From contig CAVWIN010000004.1 of assembly GCA_963755085.1 (NCBI GenBank), positions 1 through 64,000 on the forward strand: 64,000 bases of DNA, read 5' to 3'. The position numbers and the translations under genes are program-made. Source of the stretch: JACVRM01 sp963755085. GTDB lineage: Bacteria > Actinomycetota > Thermoleophilia > Gaiellales > Gaiellaceae. Positions 7,832 to 14,996 of this stretch are shown piece after piece. The notes under the pieces were generated by a model. The model was not told the origin of the DNA. It saw nothing but the letters and a program-made list of their open reading frames with translations, and made no database searches. Within the stretch, counting starts at the first letter, position 1; each line of letters begins with the position of its first letter.

Positions 7832-8824
7832 ATGAAGAAGCTAGGAACAGCAATCGTGATCGGTGTTGCGGCGCTCGTAGCCGCCACCTCGATCTCGGCG
7901 GCCTCACCCGCGAAGACGACGGCCACCAAGGGCCAGAAGAACATCGTCCAGACCGCCGTCGCCACGGGCAAGTTCAAGACGCTCGTCGCCCTCGTGAAGA
8001 AGGCCGGACTCGCCGGCACGCTCTCGGCCCCCGGCAAACTGACCGTCTTCGCACCGACCGACCGCGCCTTCGCGAACCTGAAGAAGAGCGACCCCGCCCT
8101 CTACAACAAGGTCGCCACAGACAAGAAGCTCCTCAAGTCCGTGCTCACCTATCACGTCGTCGGCAAGCGGATCCCGGCCGCCGCCGCGATTGCTGCGGCC
8201 AAGAAGGGGCTAAGTGTCAAGACCGTCCAGGGTGAGTCAATCGCGCTCTCCTTCAAGGGCGGCAAGATCGTCCTCAACAGCACAGCACGAGTCGTGATCC
8301 CCGACGTGAAGGCCTCGAACGGAGTCATCCACGCCATCGACACGGTCCTCGTGCCGCCGTCGCTGTCGCAGCCGCCGGCGCCGACGCAGTCGATCGTCCA
8401 GATCGCGGCCGGCAACCCGGACTTCTCGACGCTCGCCGCGCTCGTCCAAAAGGCCGGCCTCGTCGAGGCGATCTCAGCCCCCGGCCCGTACACCGTCTTC
8501 GCGCCGACCAACGAGGCCTTCGCGAAGCTCGCGAAGGCGGCACCTGCGACCTACGCGGCCGTCCTCGCCGACCCCGCACTGCTCGCGAAGGTGCTCACCT
8601 ACCACGTCGTCGCCGGCGACATCAACAGCGCTCAGGCGATCTCAGTCGCACAGCAGAACGGCACCGTCAAACCCCTCGAGGGCGAGCACATCTCGCTCTC
8701 GCTGAAGGACGGAAAGCTGACCCTCAACGGCAGCGCCACCGTCGTCACCGCCGACATCCTGGCGACGAACGGCGTGATCCACGTAATCGACACCGTGATC
8801 GTCCCGCCCAGCCTGTCGGCCTAG
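7832..8824 (+). CDS. Secreted protein with two fasciclin (FAS1) domains
   Basis: A 330-residue protein with an N-terminal signal peptide (MKKLGTAIVIGVAALVAATS, cleavage probably near ISAAS) and two tandem FAS1 domains at about 33-175 and 185-330. Each shows the FTVFAPT/LTVFAPT-type H1 box, the LTYHVV H2 box and a closing GVIHAIDTVL or GVIHVIDTVI strand. Likely extracellular or cell-wall attached, acting in adhesion or matrix. The start follows AAAGGAACC. Co-directional with the one-domain gene just upstream and with the heliorhodopsin 133 bp downstream. Confidence 0.92.
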   Translation: MKKLGTAIVIGVAALVAATSISAASPAKTTATKGQKNIVQTAVATGKFKTLVALVKKAGLAGTLSAPGKLTVFAPTDRAFANLKKSDPALYNKVATDKKLLKSVLTYHVVGKRIPAAAAIAAAKKGLSVKTVQGESIALSFKGGKIVLNSTARVVIPDVKASNGVIHAIDTVLVPPSLSQPPAPTQSIVQIAAGNPDFSTLAALVQKAGLVEAISAPGPYTVFAPTNEAFAKLAKAAPATYAAVLADPALLAKVLTYHVVAGDINSAQAISVAQQNGTVKPLEGEHISLSLKDGKLTLNGSATVVTADILATNGVIHVIDTVIVPPSLSA

Positions 8825-8957
8825 CTCGTCGGCCGGGGACACAGCTCCCGCCCAAGACGGCATCGGGTCCAGCGTCCACACCCAAACCGGGGTGTGGCGC
8901 GAGACCCGATGCCGCTCTCCCCAAGTGCGCGTCCAAACACGGCAGGAGGCTCAAGGC

Positions 8958-9710
8958 ATGGACAACCGAGCGCTTCGGCGCGGCAATGCGTTCCTTGCGC
9001 TGGTACACGCGGCGCAGGCGGTGGTGATCCTCGCGCTCTCGACCGACTTCTCGCTTCCCGTCACAGGAGCCTTCATGGAAGGCCAGCCGGGAAGCGGACT
9101 GCCGAATCAGGTCTTGCTCTTCGACCTCCGCATCGGCCCGCTCGTCGGCGCGTTCCTGTTGCTCGCAGCGCTCGACCACGCTCTCGTCGCGCTCCCGCCG
9201 TGCCGCGCACGCTACGAGCGAGGTCTCGCAGCGGGCATCAATCCGTTCCGTTGGCTCGAGTACTCCCTGTCCGCGTCGCTGATGGTCGTCCTGATAGCGA
9301 TGCTGAGCGGCATCGCCGACTTCGTCGCGTTGCTCGCCCTCTTCGCGGTGAACGCGGCAATGATCTTCTTCGGCTGGCTGATGGAGCTGCTCAACCCGCC
9401 GGACCGCGCGCGGACGCGCTGGCTTCCGTTCGTGCTCGGCTGCATCGTCGGCGTCGTAGCGTGGATCGCCATCGCGGTGCAGATCGGCGTCTCGGCGGAG
9501 CGTGGACACGCACCGCCGACGTTCGTCTATGCGATCTTCGTTTCGCTCTTCGTTCTGTTCAACAGCTTCGCGGTGAACCAGGCCCTGCAGTACAAGCGGG
9601 TCGGGCGCTGGCGCGATTACCGCTACGGCGAGCGCTCGTATCTCTGGCTGAGCCTCGTCGCGAAGAGCCTGCTCGCATGGCAGGTCTTCGCGAACGTGCT
9701 CGTGCTCTGA
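8958..9710 (+). CDS. Heliorhodopsin
   Basis: A 250-residue seven-helix retinal protein of the heliorhodopsin family, whose N-terminus is cytoplasmic, inverted relative to type-1 rhodopsins. Diagnostic segments are present: FSLPVTGAF (31-39), FRWLEYSLSASLMVVLIA (97-114, Glu101 the expected Schiff-base counterion), GIADFVALLALFAVNA (118-133), FNSFAVNQALQYK (201-213) and GERSYLWLSLVAKSLLAWQ (224-242) with Lys236 as the retinal attachment site. Length is normal. The start ATG follows GGCAGGAGGC. It sits 133 bp after secreted fasciclins and under 3 kb from a B12 photoreceptor regulator, a clear light-biology neighbourhood. Proposed roles are photosensing or enzyme regulation; none is proven by this sequence. 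Confidence 0.93.
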   Translation: MDNRALRRGNAFLALVHAAQAVVILALSTDFSLPVTGAFMEGQPGSGLPNQVLLFDLRIGPLVGAFLLLAALDHALVALPPCRARYERGLAAGINPFRWLEYSLSASLMVVLIAMLSGIADFVALLALFAVNAAMIFFGWLMELLNPPDRARTRWLPFVLGCIVGVVAWIAIAVQIGVSAERGHAPPTFVYAIFVSLFVLFNSFAVNQALQYKRVGRWRDYRYGERSYLWLSLVAKSLLAWQVFANVLVL

Positions 9711-9876
9711 GCCGACCGGCACACGCGTGCCCAGCCCCCCTAGCCGGGTTCACAGGCAAAGTGCGCAGCTGGGTCAGAGCTCGAGCTAAGCCCACGCCAC
9801 TCATCGTTTGCTGCCCAAAGCCGATCGAGCCGTATCGATATTGCAACGGAATCTGCGACTCCGCAGGAGTCTCCCA

Positions 9877-9917
9877 GGGGTGGCGGGACTCGAACCCGCG
9901 ACCTCCGGGCGTGACAG
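9877..9917 (-). pseudogene. 3' half of a tRNA-Asp(GTC), truncated at the anticodon loop
   Basis: Read on the minus strand the segment begins CTGTCAC, an anticodon loop with GTC. It continues with the 3' side of the anticodon stem and a perfect T-arm (CGGGTTCGAGTCCCG) and ends in CCACCCC without CCA. The bases 5' of the anticodon loop do not form a tRNA 5' half; one base further begins the end of an IS21 element. A small hairpin (GACTCCGCAGGAGTC) lies just downstream on the minus strand and may be its terminator. Confidence 0.6.
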
Positions 9918-9997
9918 ATGTCAAGCGCAACTGAAAAGTGCGCCAGTTTGCGCAGTCGAAAAGTGCACCAGCGGCGGGTTGATCCGGTCTGCGCCGT

Positions 9998-10795
9998 TCA
10001 GGCGGAGTCGCGGAGCGACGGAGGCTGAGCGGCGGGCACGACGTCGAGGCCGCGTTCGCGTAGCCGGTAGCTCTTGCCTTTGAGCGTGATCATGGTGGCG
10101 TGGTGGACGAGTCGGTCGATGAGGGCGGCGGCGACCATGGCGTCGCCGAGGATCTCGCCCCATTGCTCGAAGCCGCGGTTGGAGGTGACGATGATCGAGC
10201 CGCGTTCGTAGCGGCGCGAGACCAAGGCGAAGAGCAGGTTGGCGGCTTGGCGTTCGAGGGGGAGGTAGCCGACTTCGTCGACGATGAGGAGCTGGTAGCG
10301 CTCGAGCCGGCGCAGCTCCTGCTCGAGCTGGTTGCGGTCTTGGGCGGTCTCCAGCCTCGAGACCCATTCCTGTGCGGTCGCGAAGGCGACGCGGTAGCCG
10401 CGCTCGCAGGCTTTGAGGCCGAGCGCGATCGCGAGGTGGGTCTTGCCGGTGCCGGGCGGGCCGAAGAAGCAGACGTTGGCGCGCTCCTCGATCCAGCTGA
10501 GTTGGGCCAGGTGGAGCACGAGCGGCTTCTCCGCGCTCGGCTGCGCCGTCCAGTCGAAGTCCTCCAGCGTCTTCAACGCCGGGAAGGCGGCGTGGCGGAT
10601 CCGCGTCCTGGCGCCGGAGGCGTCGCGGGCGAAGACCTCGGCCTCGAGCAGCGTCTCGAGGAAGCGCTCGTAGGGCCACTCCTGCTCACGCGCGAGGGTG
10701 GCGGTCTGCTCGAGCCGCTCCAGCACCCGTGGCGCCTTCAGCTTGCCGAGCAGGTAGGGCAGCCGCTCCCCGGCCTTCGCCTTGGCCGGGCTCAT
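9998..10795 (-). CDS. istB: IstB-like transposition helper ATPase
   Basis: An AAA+ protein of 265 residues that assists IstA in IS21-type transposition. Walker A is GPPGTGKTH, Walker B is LLIVDEVGYLP, and the sensor region IIVTSNRGFEQWGEILGD is standard for the family. The ATG overlaps the istA stop (ATGA), the usual istAB coupling. The frame is intact even though istA is broken. Confidence 0.93.
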   Translation of the reverse strand: MSPAKAKAGERLPYLLGKLKAPRVLERLEQTATLAREQEWPYERFLETLLEAEVFARDASGARTRIRHAAFPALKTLEDFDWTAQPSAEKPLVLHLAQLSWIEERANVCFFGPPGTGKTHLAIALGLKACERGYRVAFATAQEWVSRLETAQDRNQLEQELRRLERYQLLIVDEVGYLPLERQAANLLFALVSRRYERGSIIVTSNRGFEQWGEILGDAMVAAALIDRLVHHATMITLKGKSYRLRERGLDVVPAAQPPSLRDSA

Positions 10796-11996
10796 GCGCA
10801 CAGCTCCGCGTAGTCGGCCAGCTCCGGCGGCGGTACCGTGATCGGCGGCAGGCTGATCGGCAGCGCCATCTCGGGCGGCGGCTCGGGCCGCATGATTGGT
10901 GGCGGCAGCCAGACGCCATTCTCGTAGCGGCGCTGGTAGCGGGCGACCTCGCCGCCGCGGTGGGTGATCCAGACCTGGTCGCGGTCGAAGCGCAGCTCGA
11001 CCCGCTCGTGCACGAGCCGCTCCGGCGCACGGTAGAAGCAGCCGCCATGACGCAGATAGCCGTCGATAGGGACGCGCGTGGTGCGCTGCCCGGACCAGTC
11101 GAAGCGGCCTGGGGGCAGCGGCCGCAGCGCCCGCCGCTCCTCGGCCAAGCGCTCGTCGACATGCAGCCGCCGCGTCGCGTGCAGGCGGCGGTTGCAGACG
11201 CGGTCGCGCCAGTGGGCGTACTGCTCGTCGAGCTCGGCGAGCGAGCCGAAGCGCCGCGCCGGCCAGAAACCGGTCTTGAGATACCGCACCGCAGCCTCGA
11301 CCGAGCCCTTCTCGCGCGGCGTCGCCGGCGTGCAGGCGCTGGCATGGAAACCGTAGTGGCCGCGCAGATGCAGGAAGCGGCGGATTCCAGACAACGGTGT
11401 CGAGCTCGCGGCGAGCAACGACCGAGCGGAGATTGTCGTACACACACTCGCGCGGCACGCCACCCAGCCACTCGAGCGCGCGCACGTGCCCCTCTAGAAA
11501 CGACTCCAGCGTCATGTCGAGCGAGAAGAAGGCGGTCTGCGCGCCCGAGTACGGCAGCGACGCGACCAGCGCATAGACACGCCGCTCCCGGCCCGCGATC
11601 CGCGGCCGGGTCGGCATCTCCGCCCAGTCGAGCTGCAGCACCTGCCCCGGCCGATACCCGGTCCGCTGCGCCGGCCGCACCGGCCGCGGCCGCAACTCCC
11701 GAAGCCGCTCCTGCACCAGCCGCAACGAGCCCGCGAAGCCGTACTCGACGCGCAGGATCTCGGTCAGCCCGCGGCGCCTTGATCTGCGGCCACTCCGCCA
11801 AAAGCCGCCGCAGCACCGGCTCCAGCGGGTCGAGCTTCGACCCCCGCGGCGCCCGCCGATAGCGCGGCGGCTCATCCGCCGCCGCGAGCCGCGCGACCGT
11901 CCGCCGATTGATCCCCAGCCGCTGCGCGATCTCGCGCTGCGAAACCCCATCCGCCGCCAACGCCCGCACCTGCGCCCACTCCAACGCGCTCCGCAC
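10792..11996 (-). pseudogene. istA: IstA-like transposase, two frameshifts
   Basis: Three frames together make a full IstA: an N-terminal HTH (VSQREIAQRLGINRRTVARL) in the first, the start of the catalytic core in the second (YRPGQVLQLDWAEMP, then LGGVPRECVYDNL), and the C-terminal half in the third (GHYGFHASACTPATPREKGS to PPPELADYAELCA). The breaks are near 11770 and 11395. The DDE residues are spread over the second and third frames, so no active protein is expected unless both shifts are sequencing errors. Confidence 0.85.
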
Positions 11997-12121
11997 CTCC
12001 GCACCTCTCGCTCGACATCACCGATCGAGCGAGCCTCCACGAAACCACGGCCCGAGCGACACGATGCACCGACACGGCCAGCGGCTGCACCTTTCGATTG
12101 AAGATCCCGGCGCACGCTATT

Positions 12122-12422
12122 GGGCTTTTCAGCCCGACGGACTCGAACCTCGACCCCCTCCTTACCATGGAGGTGGGCTCACCGCGAGCGTTCGACATCG
12201 ACCTGCGGCTGCAAGCGTTTTGCAAGCATCGGGCTTCCGCTGCGATGTCACCGCGTTCCGCCTAAAAGCACGGCCGCCGCCGAAAACTGGCTCGCAGCCG
12301 GCGTTTAGGCGGAATACGGCGGAACGCGGGTACATAATCGAGGCGGCTCATAACCCGGAGGTCGCAGGTTCAAATCCTGCCCCCGCTACTGCAGCAAGGC
12401 CCGCTGTGCGGGCCTTGCTGTT
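12122..12422 (+). repeat. tRNA-half repeat, copy R1 (with both tRNA fragments)
   Basis: A full copy of the dispersed repeat. Left, minus strand (12131-12180): 3' half of a tRNA-Thr-like gene with a perfect anticodon arm CCTCCATGGTAAGGAGG (anticodon GGT) but a damaged T-stem. The core runs from 12209, with GTTCCGCCTAAA (12255-12266) and its partner TTTAGGCGGAA (12304-12314), then GGCGGAAC (12318-12325). Right, plus strand (12347-12389): 3' half of an initiator-type tRNA-Met starting at the anticodon loop CTCATAA and ending CCCCGCTAC. A strong terminator hairpin (AAGGCCCGCTGTGCGGGCCTT) closes it. Confidence 0.85.
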
Positions 12423-12713
12423 ACCGCGAGCGGATGGACGGGACAGGCTCTCTACCGGCGCCGGTTCGGAAACGCTCACACTTCCGCCGCGCGACTACAA
12501 GTCTCTCGTCCACTTGAACCTCTCCGACCGACGATCGACGAGGGTCGACGCCACGTAGATCGCCATTTGGCGGATCTCGAACGAATCCGCGGCCGCGCAC
12601 AGTGGCTTCTCTTCACTGTGGGCCCGCCGATCGGCAGGCCGTCGTTTCTTGACACCGCAGACCGATGGGCGGAGGATCGCGAGACTTCCGGACCTATCCG
12701 AGGGAGGTAAGCC

Positions 12714-14276
12714 ATGAGGAAGGTCATCCCCCGTGCGGCGGCGGTTGCGGCGCTGTTGATCCTCCTGCCGGTGGCTCTGGCCTCGGCCGGGCCGGACACC
12801 ACGACGGCGGTACACCAGGCATCGGGCACGCCCAGCCCACCGGCAAACGGGAACAGCCCCTTCGCGTCCTGCGACATCTCCGGGTTCCTTTTCCCGGGAG
12901 AGATCAACTGGCTGAACAGCGAGCTGGAGCCGTGGGTCGCGGTGAATCCCACCGATCCCACCAACATCGTCGGCGTCTACCAGCAGGACAGGTACACCTT
13001 CGGCGGCGCCCGCGGGCTCGGGGCCGCGGTCAGCCACGACGGCGGCCAGACCTGGAGTGCGACGCACCCGCACTTCACGTCCTGCGCGGGCGGAACGTCG
13101 GCGAACGGCGGCGACTACCAGCGCGCGTCGGATCCATGGGTCACGTTCGCACCCAACGGCGACGCGTATTTCATCAGCCTGTCGCTGAGCTTCGCCGGGG
13201 ACGCCGCGCAGACCGGCAGCGCGGTGCTGGTGAGCAAGTCGACCGACGGTGGCGACCACTGGAGCGAACCGGTGACGCTCGTCCGAAACATCGGCGACGC
13301 AGATGTGGCGCCGTACTTCTTCAACGACAAGGAGTCGATCACCGCCGATCCCTTCGACTCGAACTACGTCTACGCGGTCTGGGACCGGGGCCGCAAGCCT
13401 GGCGGGTCCGAGACCCCAAGCGCGGAAAACTCGTTCGCCTTCCGCGGAGACACTCTGTTCTCTCGCACGACGGACGGCGGGAAGACGTGGGAGCCCGCGC
13501 GGACGATCTACGCGCAGTCGAAGCTCACGGGCACGATCGGCAACGAGATCGCTGTGCTGCCGGACGGAACGCTCGTCGACGTCTTCGACTTCCTGCAGGG
13601 ATCGGGGCACAACGAGCCTGGCTACGACACTCAGGTAATGCGCTCGACCGACCATGGTGCAACCTGGTCGGACCGGATCGAGGTGGCGCCGGACCGGTCC
13701 GTCGGCACGAGCGACCCGGACACGGGCGCGCGCATTCGCACCGGCTGCTTCCTGCCGCTGATCGCGGCCGACCTCAACCCGAGCAGCCCGGGCTACGGAA
13801 ACCTCTACGTCGTCTGGTGCGACAGCTTCGGCAGCGAGAAGACGAACGGGAAGGTCCACAGCACGATGGTCTTCACGCAGTCGACGGACGGCGGCCTGAC
13901 CTGGTCGCCGCTCGCGCGGATCGACAAGTCGGGCGATGCGCCGGCGTTCGTGCCGTCCCTCGCGGTGGCGAGCAACGGCACGGTCGGCGTGACGTACTAC
14001 GACTTCCGCGACAATACGCCGGCGCCCGGCCTGCCGACCGACCAGTGGTTCGTCCACTGTCACCCGACCACCGACTGCACCAACCCGGCGAACTGGGTCG
14101 AGAGCCACGTGTTCGGCCCGTTCAACCTCGAGAACGCAGCGACCGCCGGGGGCTACTTCCTCGGCGACTACGAAGGTATGACGTCGATTGGCACGAACTT
14201 CGAGCCGTTGTTCTCAGCGCCGACGGCGGCCGACCCGGACAACACCTACCTGGCGACGATCGCTCCTCAGCCCTGA
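12714..14276 (+). CDS. Secreted sialidase-like beta-propeller protein with Asp-box repeats
   Basis: A 520-residue exported protein: signal peptide at 1-25 (VAALLILLPVALASAG) followed by a repeat fold with at least five Asp-boxes (SHDGGQTW, STDGGDHW, TTDGGKTW, STDHGATW, STDGGLTW), the signature of BNR/sialidase-type propellers. The catalytic Arg triad of true sialidases is not evident, so I call the fold and not the activity. It is a paralogue of the 582-residue protein at 23955. It is the only gene between repeat copies R1 and R2. The ATG follows GGGAGGTAAGCC, a strong ribosome binding site. Confidence 0.85.
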   Translation: MRKVIPRAAAVAALLILLPVALASAGPDTTTAVHQASGTPSPPANGNSPFASCDISGFLFPGEINWLNSELEPWVAVNPTDPTNIVGVYQQDRYTFGGARGLGAAVSHDGGQTWSATHPHFTSCAGGTSANGGDYQRASDPWVTFAPNGDAYFISLSLSFAGDAAQTGSAVLVSKSTDGGDHWSEPVTLVRNIGDADVAPYFFNDKESITADPFDSNYVYAVWDRGRKPGGSETPSAENSFAFRGDTLFSRTTDGGKTWEPARTIYAQSKLTGTIGNEIAVLPDGTLVDVFDFLQGSGHNEPGYDTQVMRSTDHGATWSDRIEVAPDRSVGTSDPDTGARIRTGCFLPLIAADLNPSSPGYGNLYVVWCDSFGSEKTNGKVHSTMVFTQSTDGGLTWSPLARIDKSGDAPAFVPSLAVASNGTVGVTYYDFRDNTPAPGLPTDQWFVHCHPTTDCTNPANWVESHVFGPFNLENAATAGGYFLGDYEGMTSIGTNFEPLFSAPTAADPDNTYLATIAPQP

Positions 14277-14299
14277 CCGAGCGACTCGCTGCAAGCCCC

Positions 14300-14329
14300 C
14301 CGGGGCGCGGTCACGCGGCCGCGCCCCGG
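14300..14329 (+). terminator. GC-rich hairpin after the Asp-box gene
   Basis: A perfect 11-bp stem (CCGGGGCGCGG / CCGCGCCCCGG) with an 8-nt loop, 24 bp after the stop codon. There is no T-tract, so it is a weak or structural terminator. Confidence 0.45.
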
Positions 14330-14504
14330 CTCCGCTAGCAATTGTCGGAGCTTGAGAAGGCGCGCCGAGGATCGCGATTGATGCTGATGTTCTCACCGCC
14401 GCCGACGACACGGAAGCCGAGCGCGCGCCCAACTCCTGGATGCGCGGGCCGGGCGACCCCGGCGGGGGCGACCGGCATCCTGCGTCAGTCGGCTCGACTG
14501 GAGG

Positions 14505-14716
14505 CTGCAAGCATTCTGCAAGCATCGCGCTTCCGCAACGATGTCACCGTGTTCCGCCTAAATGCACAGCCGTGGCCCAAATCTGGCTCGGAGCCTGCAT
14601 TTGCGGTGGAATACGGCGGAACACGTGTACACAGTCGAGGCGGCTCATGACCCGGAGGTCGCAGGTTCAAATCCTGCCCCCGCTACTCCGAAAGGCTCTG
14701 GAGACAGGGCCTTTTC
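14505..14716 (+). repeat. tRNA-half repeat, copy R2
   Basis: The core begins CTGCAAGCATTCTGCAAGCATC and contains CACCGTGTTCCGCCTAAATGCA-type sequence, with the inverted partner degraded to TTGCGGTGGAATACGGCGGAAC. The tRNA-Met 3' half starts CTCATGA (14644) and reads to CGCTAC (14686). The terminator is GGCTCTGGAGACAGGGCC plus T4. The left tRNA-Thr fragment is absent. Confidence 0.85.
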
Positions 14717-14996
14717 GCTGTCGGTACACGAACTTGCGCCGGTGCGGATGTACTCCGGCAGGGCCCGCGCCGCGTCTCTTGGGCTGAGTCCGCCCAACGA
14801 CCGGGAACCGTCAGTCGTCTTATCCACGTCTTGCTTCCTTGCGTGGCCGTTGGCTGGTGGAGGAGGTGCGGTTGTGCCCGACAGGGCGCCGAGGTTGTAG
14901 CCCTTGTTGTGCGATGACGCGGCAGCCCGAGCCGCTCTTCGGAAGCCTCTCCGAGCACCGCTTTCGCGAGGTCCTGGATTCGACGGCGGGCCGGCA
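14717..14996. other. Gap without a recognisable gene
   Basis: Short open frames on the minus strand here have no family features and no ribosome binding site. I see no promoter, terminator or RNA structure I would defend. Confidence 0.4.

Larger units (their letters stand above)
9919..12120 (-). mobile_element. IS21-family element, degenerate
   Basis: An istA-istB pair on the minus strand defines the family. The left end begins TGTCAAGCGCAACTGAAAAG and contains repeated GAAAAGTGC(G/A)CCAG boxes (9932-9970), typical IS21 multiple terminal repeats. Related boxes (read on the minus strand, CGAAAGGTGCAG and GTGCGCCGG) occur near 12080-12115, but the expected terminal TGTCAA on the right is missing, so the right boundary is approximate and probably truncated. 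istA carries two frameshifts, so the copy is unlikely to be autonomous. Confidence 0.8.

Noticed and set aside
12209..12389. Group I intron in tRNA-Met
   Set aside because: No tRNA 5' half lies upstream of any copy, the insert is too short, and group I core elements are not visible.
12347..12389. Functional tRNA-Met genes
   Set aside because: The 5' strand of the anticodon stem reads GGCGG, which cannot pair with CCCGG, and the D-arm and 5' acceptor strand are missing.
12209..12422. Integron attC sites
   Set aside because: The arms lack the conserved attC core (GTTRRRY / RYYYAAC spaced as in integrons), and no integron integrase is present; the link to a tRNA half points elsewhere.
12322..12450. 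Short open frames containing AHNPEVAGSNPAPA in each repeat copy
   Set aside because: This peptide is the translation of the tRNA 3' half itself, a well-known spurious protein; the tRNA reading explains it.
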